Below, piece by piece: positions 8,142 through 17,720 of a stretch of 64,000 bases of DNA. This DNA comes from Pseudovibrio brasiliensis. GTDB taxonomy: Bacteria; Pseudomonadota; Alphaproteobacteria; Rhizobiales; Stappiaceae. The DNA is taken from positions 62,001-126,000 of the forward strand of contig NZ_CP074128.1 in the NCBI RefSeq assembly GCF_018282095.1. The letters run 5' to 3'. The notes beneath the pieces were generated by a model. The model was not told where the DNA came from. It saw only the letters and a program-made list of their open reading frames with translations, and did no database searches. The translations under genes were made by a program, and so were the position numbers. Within the stretch, counting starts at the first letter, position 1; every line of letters starts with the position of its first letter.

Positions 8142-11100
8142 TAATTCAAAATTCTTGCGTTCTTGCCTTGATGGGAATCGAGGATTTCGCGAACGCTCGA
8201 TTTTTGAGCGTCATCGAGATCATCAGAAAGGTGCTGGCTTGCCAGAGTGTTGTGCGAGCCTTCCTCAGCAGAGGCATCACCACCTTCACGTTTGCGGAGC
8301 TTTTGTAGAATCTGAGCTGCAAAGTCATCCAAACATGTCCCGCCGGAGATAGAAACCAGCGGAATCTCCAGATTGAAACGTTTCTGGATACCCATTCGCA
8401 GTTCCAGCCCCATCAACGAATCCATACCGAATTCGGCCAGTGGCCGCTGATGTGAGATGTCTTCCGCAGGAAGGCGTAGGATACGGCCAATTTCGCCGGC
8501 TAGAATATGCGCGACGACCTCTTTAGCTTCTGCATCAGATTTGCCTTCAATCAATGAAAGAATGTCTGTTGCACCATCACTGTCGCCATCAACGTCAGTG
8601 CGGCCCACGATCTCCTGGAAGAGAGGCTTACTGAGTAGGGACAGAGACTGATGTGCTGCAGCCCACGCGAAGCGGCCTATATGGACAACTGCACTTGGGG
8701 CAGATCCATCATCCTGTTCCATCGCCAGCTTGAGGATATCCAGACCTTCACGTGCCTTGATGGTTGCTTCACCAAGGTGACGGGAAAGCTTGTCGGAAAC
8801 ATCGGCGTTTCTGGCAAGGAAGCCCACATCGCCGATCGCACCCCAGCCAACAGCTGTAGCAGGCCTACCCGCTTTACGGCGCGCTCTTGCGAGGCCTTCC
8901 AGATAACCATTGGCCGCCACATAATGAGACTGACCTGGGTTGCCAATCAGTGTTGTTGCTGAAGAGAACAGAATGAATTGTTCAAGCTCGTCGTCGCGCG
9001 TCAGCTCATCAAGCAGACTTGCACCCTGAACTTTGGGCTCCAGAACCTTGCGGAAGCGCTTTTCGTCAAGTTGCTGAATGATACCGTCATCAAGCACCAT
9101 CGCTGCATGGGTAACGCTCTTGATTGGCGCGGACTGGCGCAGTTCGGTCAACAGGGTGTTGATCGCAGCCCGGTCGGTCACATCACAGCTGACTGCAGAG
9201 ACGTTAACACCTTTGTTGGCAAGTGTCTCAAACAGCTTCTCATGCGCTTCACTGACGTTTGCAGAGCGGCTTGTCAGAGTGATACGACGTGCGCCGTTGT
9301 CCGCCATCCAACGGCAGATCTCTAGGCCAAAGCCCCCCAGTCCGCCAATGACAACATGATGCCCATCAGAGGAGAACTCCAGCGGTTTACGTTCCTGAGG
9401 GACGCGTACCTCTTCTGGCTCAGGAGGTGTAATCAGGATCTTCCCGATGTGGCCGGAGCGCTGCATCAGACGGAAGGCATCCTGCACGTTGCGACCTTCG
9501 AACACGCGATATGGCAGTGGAGTGAAGGTGCCATCTTTGATCAGCTCAAAGACATCTTCAATCAGCTTGCGGGCCAGATCACTGTCATGCAGAAGGATCT
9601 GGTCCAGATCAATGCCGAAGTAAGACACATTGCGACGGAATGGGCGCAGGCCGATTTTGGTATTTGCGTAGTAATCGCGCTTACCCAGCTCAAGGAAGCG
9701 GCCAAATGGGCGAACAATGTTGATACTCGCTTCCATCGCTTCGCCAGCGAGGGAGTTCAGAACAGCATGGACACCTTTCCCATCTGTGATTTCCATGACC
9801 TTGTCAGGGAAATCGAGACTACGGGAATCGAGAATTTGGTCTGCTCCAAGCAGGCGCAGAATCTCACGTTTCTCTTCAGAACCGGCTGTTGCGATAATTT
9901 TTGCACCAACGTGCTTTGCAATCTGCAATGCAGCAAGGCCAACGCCACCAGCGCCACCATGGATGAGAACCCATTGATCTTCTTTGAGTTCTCCAAGGTG
10001 AATGAGAGAGTAGTAAGCTGTCAGGAAGGCAACCGGATAGGTTGCAGCTGATACAAGATCCTGGCTCTGATCAAGCTTTGCAACTGCGAACTTAGGACAC
10101 GTCACATAAGATGAATAACCACCAGAAGTGAAGGCAACCACTTTGTCTCCAACTGAGACATCGCTCACATTCTCTCCGACACGGGTAACCGTACCGGAGA
10201 TCTCCAGACCCAGATTTGGGCCGCCATATCCATCTTCGAGAGCTTCTTCAGGAAGCATTCCCAGGGTCCACATCACATCACGGAAGTTAAGGCCCGTTGC
10301 CGCAACCTTGATCTCTACATGATCCTGTGTAGGCTCAATACGCTCCTGCCCGCGCCAATCCAGATGGTTCAGAGATCCCGCTTCAGAGAAGTTGAGTTCA
10401 ACATTTTCTGCAGGTACCCAGGAAGATTGGCCAAATCCGGATTTGACGCGTGAAACCACCTGATTTTCATGTGGCAGGAGAAGCTCGTTCTCCTGATTTT
10501 GTGAGAACACAGCCTCCAGAACATCTGAGGTAATGTCCTCAATGGACTTATCAAGTGCAACGTCCAGTGTGAGTGGTGTAAGCTCTGGTGCTTCGTTTCC
10601 AAGCACACGTGCAAACGTCCAGGCAGCACTTTGTACTGGCACTTCCTGCTTTGAGTTATGGCCACTGCCGCCAGGAGCAACAAATGCAAGCTGCCCAGCA
10701 AGCCCCGGATAGGCTTTGACAAGACCGACGCAGGTTGCGCAGCGCTTCATCACCTGATCGACAGGATTATCGCCAGTTTCAGCCAAACCATAAAGATGGA
10801 TGATCGTTTTCTGATCAGCATCTAGGAAGGATGATCCCGCCAGAGCAGTCTTCCATCCGCTTGCCTCATTCAGATCAAACTGATCGCTGTCAGCATCGAG
10901 AATAGTGATATTGCATGAAGCGAGGCGTTCATCCGCTTTGATCGCTTTGGCAATCTCCTGTTCTTGCTTCGCATTACCGGTAAGAACGAGGAGAGCATCG
11001 CTATCTGTCAGATCAAGTGCTGCACTTGTCTGCTGATCAGTTTTGTTGGCTTTAGACGTTGCATTCAGCAAAACAACGGAAGCACCATCTTTCAGCGCTT

Positions 11101-14100
11101 CTATTGAAATCGGTGTCTCAAATGAAGTGTTGCCAAACAGATCCAGCCAGTCATTGCTTGACTTAAGTGGACCGACTGGGAACTCATCGGACAACGAACC
11201 TGCAAACCAGTCTTGAGACAAGCCGAAGGCAACGTCATGGAAGACGTCGGTCAGAGGCTCAATCGCCAGGAACTGGCCACCTTCTGAGAGCGATTGCCCC
11301 AACTTGTCGAAGAGTTGAGGCTCGCTCTGACACGCTGTGTGGAGCAGGCCAGAAGAGACAATAATGTCGAATGGCCCTTGTTCCAGGGCTGCTTCCCAGG
11401 TGTGACCACTATCCAGATTGCTGGTGTCGAAAACAGTAATGTTCGGCTCGTCCAGGACACTGGCTGTCAAACGGGCAGCGCTTTTATGATTGCTGTCCGC
11501 GATAGAAATACGCGTAATCCGATTTGGAAGAAGCTGCTGAACATCCTTTGCCAGGTTCAGGCCAGAGCCGCTCAGGTCCAAAACGTGTAGTGGCGTGTTC
11601 AGATCCCAATCAGTAAGCGCAGTCTTCAACCATTGTGACACGCTCTTGCTGCGTGTTTGTGCTTCTGGAGAAGAATACCAATACTGTTCTAACATCGCGC
11701 TGGAATGCTCGAGATTTTCCTCATCAACAGTACCGCGTTGAAGGCCCTCAAGAACATGTTTGCGGGTGGTCGCAAGGATTGTTGCCGCAGCGATATCTTT
11801 CGGACTTTCCTCAAGCACACTTTCAACCAGTAAATCGAACTCCGGCAGTTCAAAATCGCTGTTCAAATCAAATCGACCTGCACCACAGTCTGTCGCCGCA
11901 CCGGCTTCTTCCAGAATACTTAGAAGATTGATGAAATAGCGTCGGTGATTGACAGGCAGGCTTTCGATGGTAACGGTCTGATCATCATCGGCAAATTTTG
12001 AGATGATATCGAAAGCCGTCCGCTGTGCCGCTGCGTTGAGCAGCAAGTAAGCTTCCCGCTCCGCTTCGTCTTCAACGGTTCTGAATTTTTCGGCAACGTA
12101 ATCTTCAATTGCAGGGAAGACGTGAGCCAGTTTATTTGCCTGAGCTGATGGGCTGCGCTGAAGAGCAGACTCTACGCGATAAATCAGATCGGAAGGATTG
12201 TCTTTTCTGCCGAGCTCAGTTGCTCTGAAACGTCCGCCTTTGATTGCGATGATGACGTTGTCATCTTCATCGAAGATCTGGAAGTCCGCCAGAATTGAGA
12301 GATCAGACGCACGTTTGACCTGAATGCGCACATAAGCAGGGGATGAACCTGATTTGTACTGACGAACTTTATCAAAGAAGATCGGCACGTAAGCCTTAGG
12401 ACGGCTGTTTTGTGTCGTTGTTTCTCTGAACAAAGACAGCAACCCGTGGAAACACCCATCTAGCTCAGCGGGGTGAATACCGAAGGCGGAGACTTGATCA
12501 ACTTCGTCAAGAGCAGACAGATGGACGATAAATGTACCTTGATCTACTTGGGAGACGTTTTGAGTGCGCTGGAAGCGTAGCCCAAATTCTAATCCATAGG
12601 TCAGAGCAGCTTTATAAATTTCCTCGCCACTGTTGATGAGGCTCGCAGCTTCAAAGTCCAGCTGAATGTCAGGTGCTGTTGTCTCCAGCTTCCCAACGCG
12701 GCCAACGGCATGCAGCGTCCAGTCATCGCCACTCAGGCGCATGCGACTAGAGATTTTAATTGTGCCTGTTTCCTCAGAGATTTCAGTTTGAACTTCCGTC
12801 AGATATTCGTCGCTCAAGACCAACGCTTGCAAAATATCCATGGAGCGAAGTTCAACAGCTTCAGAGCCAAACAAAGAGATGCCAGCTGCAAGAGCCATCT
12901 CAACATAACCGGCACCTGGGAAGATCATCTGGCCGTTGATGACGTGATCTTCCAGGAATGGAACGGTGAAGCGGTCCAGATGGGTCGTCCAGAGATTGTA
13001 ATTGTTGTTTGGGCGCCATCCAAGCAGAGGATGTTCTCCCCCCCGGAAGATGCCCATGTTGGCTTCATGACTGTTTTCAAAGCGGAAGCTTTTGTTTTGC
13101 CAAGGCAGAGGTGGCAGATTGACTGGCTCCTCTGGGTTCTGGCCAAAAAGCTTATCTGTATCGACTTTAATGCCTGCAACAAAAGCGCGGGCCACCAGAT
13201 TAATGACCGGATCTGCACCATTCAGCTGCTCATTGGACAAACTGGAAAGGACGGAACCTTTTCCGCCTTTGTCAGCTGCAACCTGGCGGAGATAACTCTG
13301 CAGAATTGGCTTTGGTCCAATCTCGATGATCGTGTCAGCACCAAGATCCAAAGCAGTGGCAACAGCTTTTGAAAACAGCACTGGTTTGCGAAGGTTCCGC
13401 CACCAGTAATCTGCGTTCAAATCCTCACCGTCAGCGACAGCGCCTGTCACGGTGGAGATGAAAGGGATATGGCTTGCAGTAGATTCAACCGTCCCCACTG
13501 CATTGCGGAATGGTCGTTCAACAGGTTCAATAAGTTGACTGTGGAACGGGTAGTTCAACGCAACTTTTCTGAAGGCAACATGGTTGGCCCGGGCAAACTT
13601 TGCAAAGCCGTCCATGTCTTCTTTAGTGCCAGACAAGCTGACTGACTTTAGACTGTTTTCAGCTGCAACTTCGATGGAGTCAAAGCCGCTTTGGGCAACA
13701 AGGCGGCGTGCTTCGTCGGCAGGAAGTACAAGTGCTGCCATGGTGCCGTGACCAGCAACCACTTCTTGTTCTGCAGATCTATGGAAAACAAGGTTGACGG
13801 CGGTTTCTAAGGTGAGTGCGCCTGCAATGTGAGCGGCAGCGACTTCGCCGATGCTGTGACCCAACACCATGTCTGGTTTGAGTGCATAGTCTTCCAGAGC
13901 CTTGCACAGGGCGACCTGAACAGCAAACAGAAGCGGTTGCGCGATGCTGGTCTTTTTGAGATCGTCTTCAAGCGTTTCACTGAAGAGTTCAGTTTTCAGT
14001 GACCAGCCGGACAAGCCAGTGAAGATTGCATCTACATTATTGAAGACCTGCTTAAACGATCCGTTTGCAGCGTAGGCATCACGGCCCATGCCTGCCCACT

Positions 14101-15721
14101 GAGCACCATTTCCTGAAAATGCAAACGCGCATTTCCCGGTGCTTGCAGCTTTGTTGGAGTAGATGACATTCGTGTTTTTCTTATCATTCGTAAAGTCGGA
14201 AAGCGCCGTCTTCAATAGTGTGAGATCAGCACCTGTAAACACAGCTTTTTCTTGGAAAGCGCGCTTCCGATGGAATGTTGCTGCACAAATCTTCTGACTA
14301 TCCTTTTCAGTCAAAAGATTTTCATGCGCATACTTTTGAGCAAGTTCAACAAGGGCTTCTTTGGTTGGCGCGCTAAGAAGCAAAGTACTCTGATTTTGCT
14401 GAGTATTGAGCTGAGTTACATTTTCAGTTGGCGTATCTGGATCGCTGATGATGACGTGGGCGTTTGTACCCCCAAAACCAAATGAGTTCACGCCAGCAAA
14501 ACGTGGAGCACCAGTGCGCGGAAGCTCAACACCTTCACCGGCGACTTTAATGTTTAAGGCATCAAAATCGATATCCGGGTTTGGATCTTTAAAGTGCAGA
14601 CTGGCCGGGAAGTAATCATTCTGCAGAGCTAGGATTGATTTTGCTAGTCCAACCAACCCTGATGCCGGCTCCAAGTGACCAACATTGGTTTTTACAGAGC
14701 CAATAGGCAGCGGCGTGCGCCGTTTTTGTGCGAGAGTTCGACCAATGGAACCGGCTTCAGCGGGATCCCCCACACGAGTACCTGTACCGTGGGCTTCAAC
14801 AAATGCGAGCTGGTTTGGATCAATTCCGTGCGTCTTATATACGCGATCAAGTAGATTGGCCTGTTCCACATCCGATGGAAGGGACATGCCAACTGTTCGA
14901 CCATCAGAGTTGACGTCAACAGCAACGATATCTGCGTGTGATCGCTGGCCTTTCCAACGCGGAGCGTCCTTCCGTTTGATGACGAGTGCAACACCACCTT
15001 CAGAACGCACATAGCCGTTACCATTGGTATCGAAGGCTTTACACTGACCATCTGGAGACAACATGGTTGCCTGCGCAAAGCCGACAAATGGAAACGGACT
15101 CGCAAGCACGTTAACACCTGCCACAATCGCACAATCAATACGACCGGAACTCAGCGCTCGATAGGCTTCGTGAAGCGCAACCAGAGAAGAAGAGCATGCA
15201 GTGTCGACCGTAAAGCTTGGGCCTTTAAAGTCGAAGATGTAAGAAAGACGATTGGAGATAATAGATAGAGTGTTGCCGGTCATAAAGTGACCAGTTGCTA
15301 CATTCGGATCGAATAGGCTTTCATTAGCATAATCGAGAGCAGACGCACCTACATAAACACCAACATGATCGCCTGCAAGAGTCTCAGGCGAAATGCCTGC
15401 GTCTTCAATCGCTTCCCAAGCAAGCTGGAGTAGGATCCGTTGCTGAGGATCCATTTGCTCCGCTTCACGAGGTGAAATGCCAAATGCGGTTGGATCAAAA
15501 TCCCAGAGATTGTCTAGAATGCCAGCCTTGAAAGTATATGCCTTTCCTGGCTCTGACACCCGAGGATGTAAGTAGCGGAAATGAGACCAGCGATCTGTAG
15601 GAATTTCAGTGATGCTGTTTTGCTCTGACTTCAGCAAATGCCATAATGCTTCTTTGTTTGAAGCTCCAGGTACACGAACTGATAGGCCTACAATTTCCAA
15701 CACGCAGCAAAACTCACTCAA
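8141..15721 (-). CDS. rkpA: Type I reducing polyketide/fatty-acid synthase, RkpA-like (KS-AT-DH-psiMT-ER-KR-ACP)
   Basis: A single 2,526-residue multienzyme. The KS has Cys176 in DTACSSSL, with later EAHGTGT and NVGHLE histidines. The AT has Ser623 in GHSIGE and YPFHS at its specificity position. The DH has His926 in the DHVINGQMIFPG segment and Asp1088 in LDGCFHG. A methyltransferase-like region near 1380 has a degenerate SAM motif (DLSGSGLN). The ER NADPH loop GGAGGVG is near 1922, the KR has GGLGGFG near 2125 and Tyr2267, and the ACP Ser2435 is in GMDSLMGLE. There is no thioesterase, so release must come from another protein, most likely the coupled oxoamine synthase. The start is TTG at 15721, or GTG at 15703, which has a better ribosome site (GAGTGAG). 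Length and neighbours match Sinorhizobium RkpA. It extends a fully reduced acyl chain. Confidence 0.9.
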   Translation of the reverse strand: MSEFCCVLEIVGLSVRVPGASNKEALWHLLKSEQNSITEIPTDRWSHFRYLHPRVSEPGKAYTFKAGILDNLWDFDPTAFGISPREAEQMDPQQRILLQLAWEAIEDAGISPETLAGDHVGVYVGASALDYANESLFDPNVATGHFMTGNTLSIISNRLSYIFDFKGPSFTVDTACSSSLVALHEAYRALSSGRIDCAIVAGVNVLASPFPFVGFAQATMLSPDGQCKAFDTNGNGYVRSEGGVALVIKRKDAPRWKGQRSHADIVAVDVNSDGRTVGMSLPSDVEQANLLDRVYKTHGIDPNQLAFVEAHGTGTRVGDPAEAGSIGRTLAQKRRTPLPIGSVKTNVGHLEPASGLVGLAKSILALQNDYFPASLHFKDPNPDIDFDALNIKVAGEGVELPRTGAPRFAGVNSFGFGGTNAHVIISDPDTPTENVTQLNTQQNQSTLLLSAPTKEALVELAQKYAHENLLTEKDSQKICAATFHRKRAFQEKAVFTGADLTLLKTALSDFTNDKKNTNVIYSNKAASTGKCAFAFSGNGAQWAGMGRDAYAANGSFKQVFNNVDAIFTGLSGWSLKTELFSETLEDDLKKTSIAQPLLFAVQVALCKALEDYALKPDMVLGHSIGEVAAAHIAGALTLETAVNLVFHRSAEQEVVAGHGTMAALVLPADEARRLVAQSGFDSIEVAAENSLKSVSLSGTKEDMDGFAKFARANHVAFRKVALNYPFHSQLIEPVERPFRNAVGTVESTASHIPFISTVTGAVADGEDLNADYWWRNLRKPVLFSKAVATALDLGADTIIEIGPKPILQSYLRQVAADKGGKGSVLSSLSNEQLNGADPVINLVARAFVAGIKVDTDKLFGQNPEEPVNLPPLPWQNKSFRFENSHEANMGIFRGGEHPLLGWRPNNNYNLWTTHLDRFTVPFLEDHVINGQMIFPGAGYVEMALAAGISLFGSEAVELRSMDILQALVLSDEYLTEVQTEISEETGTIKISSRMRLSGDDWTLHAVGRVGKLETTAPDIQLDFEAASLINSGEEIYKAALTYGLEFGLRFQRTQNVSQVDQGTFIVHLSALDEVDQVSAFGIHPAELDGCFHGLLSLFRETTTQNSRPKAYVPIFFDKVRQYKSGSSPAYVRIQVKRASDLSILADFQIFDEDDNVIIAIKGGRFRATELGRKDNPSDLIYRVESALQRSPSAQANKLAHVFPAIEDYVAEKFRTVEDEAEREAYLLLNAAAQRTAFDIISKFADDDQTVTIESLPVNHRRYFINLLSILEEAGAATDCGAGRFDLNSDFELPEFDLLVESVLEESPKDIAAATILATTRKHVLEGLQRGTVDEENLEHSSAMLEQYWYSSPEAQTRSKSVSQWLKTALTDWDLNTPLHVLDLSGSGLNLAKDVQQLLPNRITRISIADSNHKSAARLTASVLDEPNITVFDTSNLDSGHTWEAALEQGPFDIIVSSGLLHTACQSEPQLFDKLGQSLSEGGQFLAIEPLTDVFHDVAFGLSQDWFAGSLSDEFPVGPLKSSNDWLDLFGNTSFETPISIEALKDGASVVLLNATSKANKTDQQTSAALDLTDSDALLVLTGNAKQEQEIAKAIKADERLASCNITILDADSDQFDLNEASGWKTALAGSSFLDADQKTIIHLYGLAETGDNPVDQVMKRCATCVGLVKAYPGLAGQLAFVAPGGSGHNSKQEVPVQSAAWTFARVLGNEAPELTPLTLDVALDKSIEDITSDVLEAVFSQNQENELLLPHENQVVSRVKSGFGQSSWVPAENVELNFSEAGSLNHLDWRGQERIEPTQDHVEIKVAATGLNFRDVMWTLGMLPEEALEDGYGGPNLGLEISGTVTRVGENVSDVSVGDKVVAFTSGGYSSYVTCPKFAVAKLDQSQDLVSAATYPVAFLTAYYSLIHLGELKEDQWVLIHGGAGGVGLAALQIAKHVGAKIIATAGSEEKREILRLLGADQILDSRSLDFPDKVMEITDGKGVHAVLNSLAGEAMEASINIVRPFGRFLELGKRDYYANTKIGLRPFRRNVSYFGIDLDQILLHDSDLARKLIEDVFELIKDGTFTPLPYRVFEGRNVQDAFRLMQRSGHIGKILITPPEPEEVRVPQERKPLEFSSDGHHVVIGGLGGFGLEICRWMADNGARRITLTSRSANVSEAHEKLFETLANKGVNVSAVSCDVTDRAAINTLLTELRQSAPIKSVTHAAMVLDDGIIQQLDEKRFRKVLEPKVQGASLLDELTRDDELEQFILFSSATTLIGNPGQSHYVAANGYLEGLARARRKAGRPATAVGWGAIGDVGFLARNADVSDKLSRHLGEATIKAREGLDILKLAMEQDDGSAPSAVVHIGRFAWAAAHQSLSLLSKPLFQEIVGRTDVDGDSDGATDILSLIEGKSDAEAKEVVAHILAGEIGRILRLPAEDISHQRPLAEFGMDSLMGLELRMGIQKRFNLEIPLVSISGGTCLDDFAAQILQKLRKREGGDASAEEGSHNTLASQHLSDDLDDAQKSSVREILDSHQGKNARILN

Positions 15722-16076
15722 ATTTGGGGTAGCATCTAGATCTGTGATGCCTGCATCTAAACTTAAAGTTCCATATATAACCTAGACGCGAATGTACTTT
15801 CAAAAAAGAAGGCATCAACAGAAATTTTGATATCCCTTGATGTTGGAGGAGAGATATTGTCTCTACTAAATAAGTGGTAATTTTAATTGAGTTGAATTTT
15901 ATGAAAAAATTAACTTCAGGGCATTTCGGTTGTTTTTGATTTTCGTTGTTTTTACTTGGTTCAATCGGTTTGGGTTAGTATTATTTATTTATTATCTCTG
16001 TATTGATACTCTGTTGCGATTGCTTTTTATGTTCAATCGCTCTCCTTTCAAAGGGAGGAGAAATATAATATGAACT
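15722..16076. other. AT-rich intergenic region with promoter of the synthase gene
   Basis: About 355 bases without a conserved gene, markedly AT-rich around 15840-16020. It lies upstream of the leftward synthase gene and downstream of the leftward Fic gene. Near 16044-16059 is a short hairpin (TCTCCTTT/AAGGGAGG). Its right arm is a near-perfect Shine-Dalgarno sequence, followed by an ATG at 16070 that opens a 54-codon rightward frame antisense to the Fic 3' end. No other element was recognised. Confidence 0.45.
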
Positions 16077-17603
16077 TTACTCAAAACACTGCTCATAAAT
16101 CTCTTCTATACGCTTCGTTTCTTCTTCAGTCAGTGCTTCGAATTCTTTTGATCTCGCGCGGTGAGAGAGTTTTCCGTTATTTTGATTCAGGAATCGGAAG
16201 AGGAGATCGGACAGTCGGGCGGGCATGTCGATGAGTTGGGAGAGTTCGCGTTGGAAGCGGTCGTGGTTTTGTAAGAAGCGGGCTTCCTCGGGTAAATCGT
16301 GTTCAACCGTACGTTTTACACAGGCGTAGAGGAATTCTGCGTGGGCTGTAGCATCAAAGAATCGGTAAAAGTCAGCAGTTTCGTTGGTCACAGTGAGGTT
16401 GCCGTGGGATGTGGGTTGCCAGTCAACCTTGCCGAGAAGGCGTGCTGAGTAATCTTCCAGCACCTGTCTGTAAGTATCGATTCGTTCCAGAATCACGGAG
16501 GAGACCGGGAACACCACGCCAGGTGGATTGAAGCCGCGCTGTGCTAGTGCGTGGTGGATCAGATAGCGGTGTAGCCTTCCGTTGCCGTCTTCAAATGGAT
16601 GCACGTAAACGAAGCCGAAAGCGAGAACAGCTGCAGCCAGAACAGGGTCCAGATGCTTAGCATGGTCATGCGCAAAGTCGATCATGCCTTTCATCAAGCT
16701 TCTTAGATCTTCTGGTTTTGCGCTGATGTGATCTGGCACGGGCATACGGGTTTCGCGGTCGTGCATGCCGACGAAACCACCTTCTTCACGCAGGCCCAGA
16801 TGAACGAAGCGGTCGTCACCAATCACGATGCGTTGCAGGCGAAGGAACTCGTCGATGCTCAGTGGTGTTTTGCCAGCCTCTGCGATGGCACGCCCCCAGC
16901 GTTGGATACGGTCATGTGCCGGGCGTTCTCCCTCAATGGCGAAGCTGGACTTGCTATCTTTAAGGAGCAGAAATGCCGCTGTGCGAGCGAGCAGGTCTTT
17001 GGGAACGGATGCGGCTGCATCCATAGCTTTTTCCTGCAGTTTGGCCTGCTGAAAGGCCTCCAGATCCTTAGTGCAGAAGATGAGAGGGCAGAACAGAGGT
17101 GTTCCGGGCAGGTTGTTGCGCACGCGATGACGGGGTGAGGAGACAGCGCTGCCACCGAATTGCTTGTCAGTATCCAGTGCATCTACATAAGCACCTGTCT
17201 CAACATCGGGCAGGTTCAGTTGCTCGCCAAGCAACCATTCATAGAGAAACCAGATGCGCCGTGTATAGCGGCCCGTCGGGCGGGATCTTACCAGTTCTAC
17301 AATGGGTTCCGGACCGCAGGCGAGGAACAAGCGCTTGAGCAATGCCAGATCCAGTCCTTCGTTTTTCAGCGCAAAAGTGAGGTGGCCCAACAGTGTGGCT
17401 TCCGGGGCGTGGCGAGGTGTGAAAATACGCCAGCCGTCTTGCTCGATGATCTTGTGACGATCTCCAATGGCGCATAATCTGTGCGGAAGTGGTACTCTTA
17501 AGTCATAGGCATCAATGAGCGCTGAGTAGCCTGCTGGGGTTGCAGGTACGGGAAGCCAGCTTTCGTGAAAAACTGTTACGGCCTGTGAAAAAGGCTTACT
17601 CAT
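16077..17603 (-). CDS. Fic-domain protein adenylyltransferase, class II (N-terminal inhibitory motif)
   Basis: A 508-residue protein with a Fic core HPFEDGNGR, catalytic His335, and the class II inhibitory helix motif S-x-x-x-E-G at Ser220-Gly225 (SFAIEG). Fic enzymes transfer AMP from ATP to hydroxyl groups of target proteins; the inhibitory glutamate blocks ATP until relieved. The N-terminal 150 residues carry a region seen in larger bacterial Fic proteins, and the C-terminal 130 residues are probably helical. No antitoxin gene is adjacent, as expected for a self-inhibited class II protein. The ATG at 17603 follows, and its 5' codons overlap, short direct repeats at 17564-17720. Target is unknown. 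Confidence 0.88.
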   Translation of the reverse strand: MSKPFSQAVTVFHESWLPVPATPAGYSALIDAYDLRVPLPHRLCAIGDRHKIIEQDGWRIFTPRHAPEATLLGHLTFALKNEGLDLALLKRLFLACGPEPIVELVRSRPTGRYTRRIWFLYEWLLGEQLNLPDVETGAYVDALDTDKQFGGSAVSSPRHRVRNNLPGTPLFCPLIFCTKDLEAFQQAKLQEKAMDAAASVPKDLLARTAAFLLLKDSKSSFAIEGERPAHDRIQRWGRAIAEAGKTPLSIDEFLRLQRIVIGDDRFVHLGLREEGGFVGMHDRETRMPVPDHISAKPEDLRSLMKGMIDFAHDHAKHLDPVLAAAVLAFGFVYVHPFEDGNGRLHRYLIHHALAQRGFNPPGVVFPVSSVILERIDTYRQVLEDYSARLLGKVDWQPTSHGNLTVTNETADFYRFFDATAHAEFLYACVKRTVEHDLPEEARFLQNHDRFQRELSQLIDMPARLSDLLFRFLNQNNGKLSHRARSKEFEALTEEETKRIEEIYEQCFE

Positions 17604-17720
17604 GCGCTGCTCCCGTGAAAAACTGTTACGAAAGATAGCGCAGTGGGGAGCTTATGTGAATACCTGTCATTTTTCAGAGTGAACTCCGAATAACCGTCAG
17701 CTCCTGTGAAAAAGCGTTAT
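17564..17720. repeat. Four short direct repeats at the Fic gene 5' end (GTGAAAAA-type, 17 bp)
   Basis: The 17-base unit CGTGAAAAACTGTTACG occurs identically at 17564-17580 and 17614-17630. Two diverged copies sit at 17583-17599 and 17704-17720, where CTGTGAAAAAGCGTTAT is preceded by the same CTCC. The first two copies lie inside the opening codons of the Fic gene, the third just upstream, and the fourth at the 3' end of hmgA. Spacing is irregular (19, 31 and 90 bases), so this is not a CRISPR. It could be a multi-site operator or the result of local duplication. Confidence 0.6.

Noticed and set aside
17564-17720. CRISPR array
   Set aside because: The repeats are 17 bases, diverged and irregularly spaced (19, 31 and 90 bases), partly within a coding region, with no cas genes.
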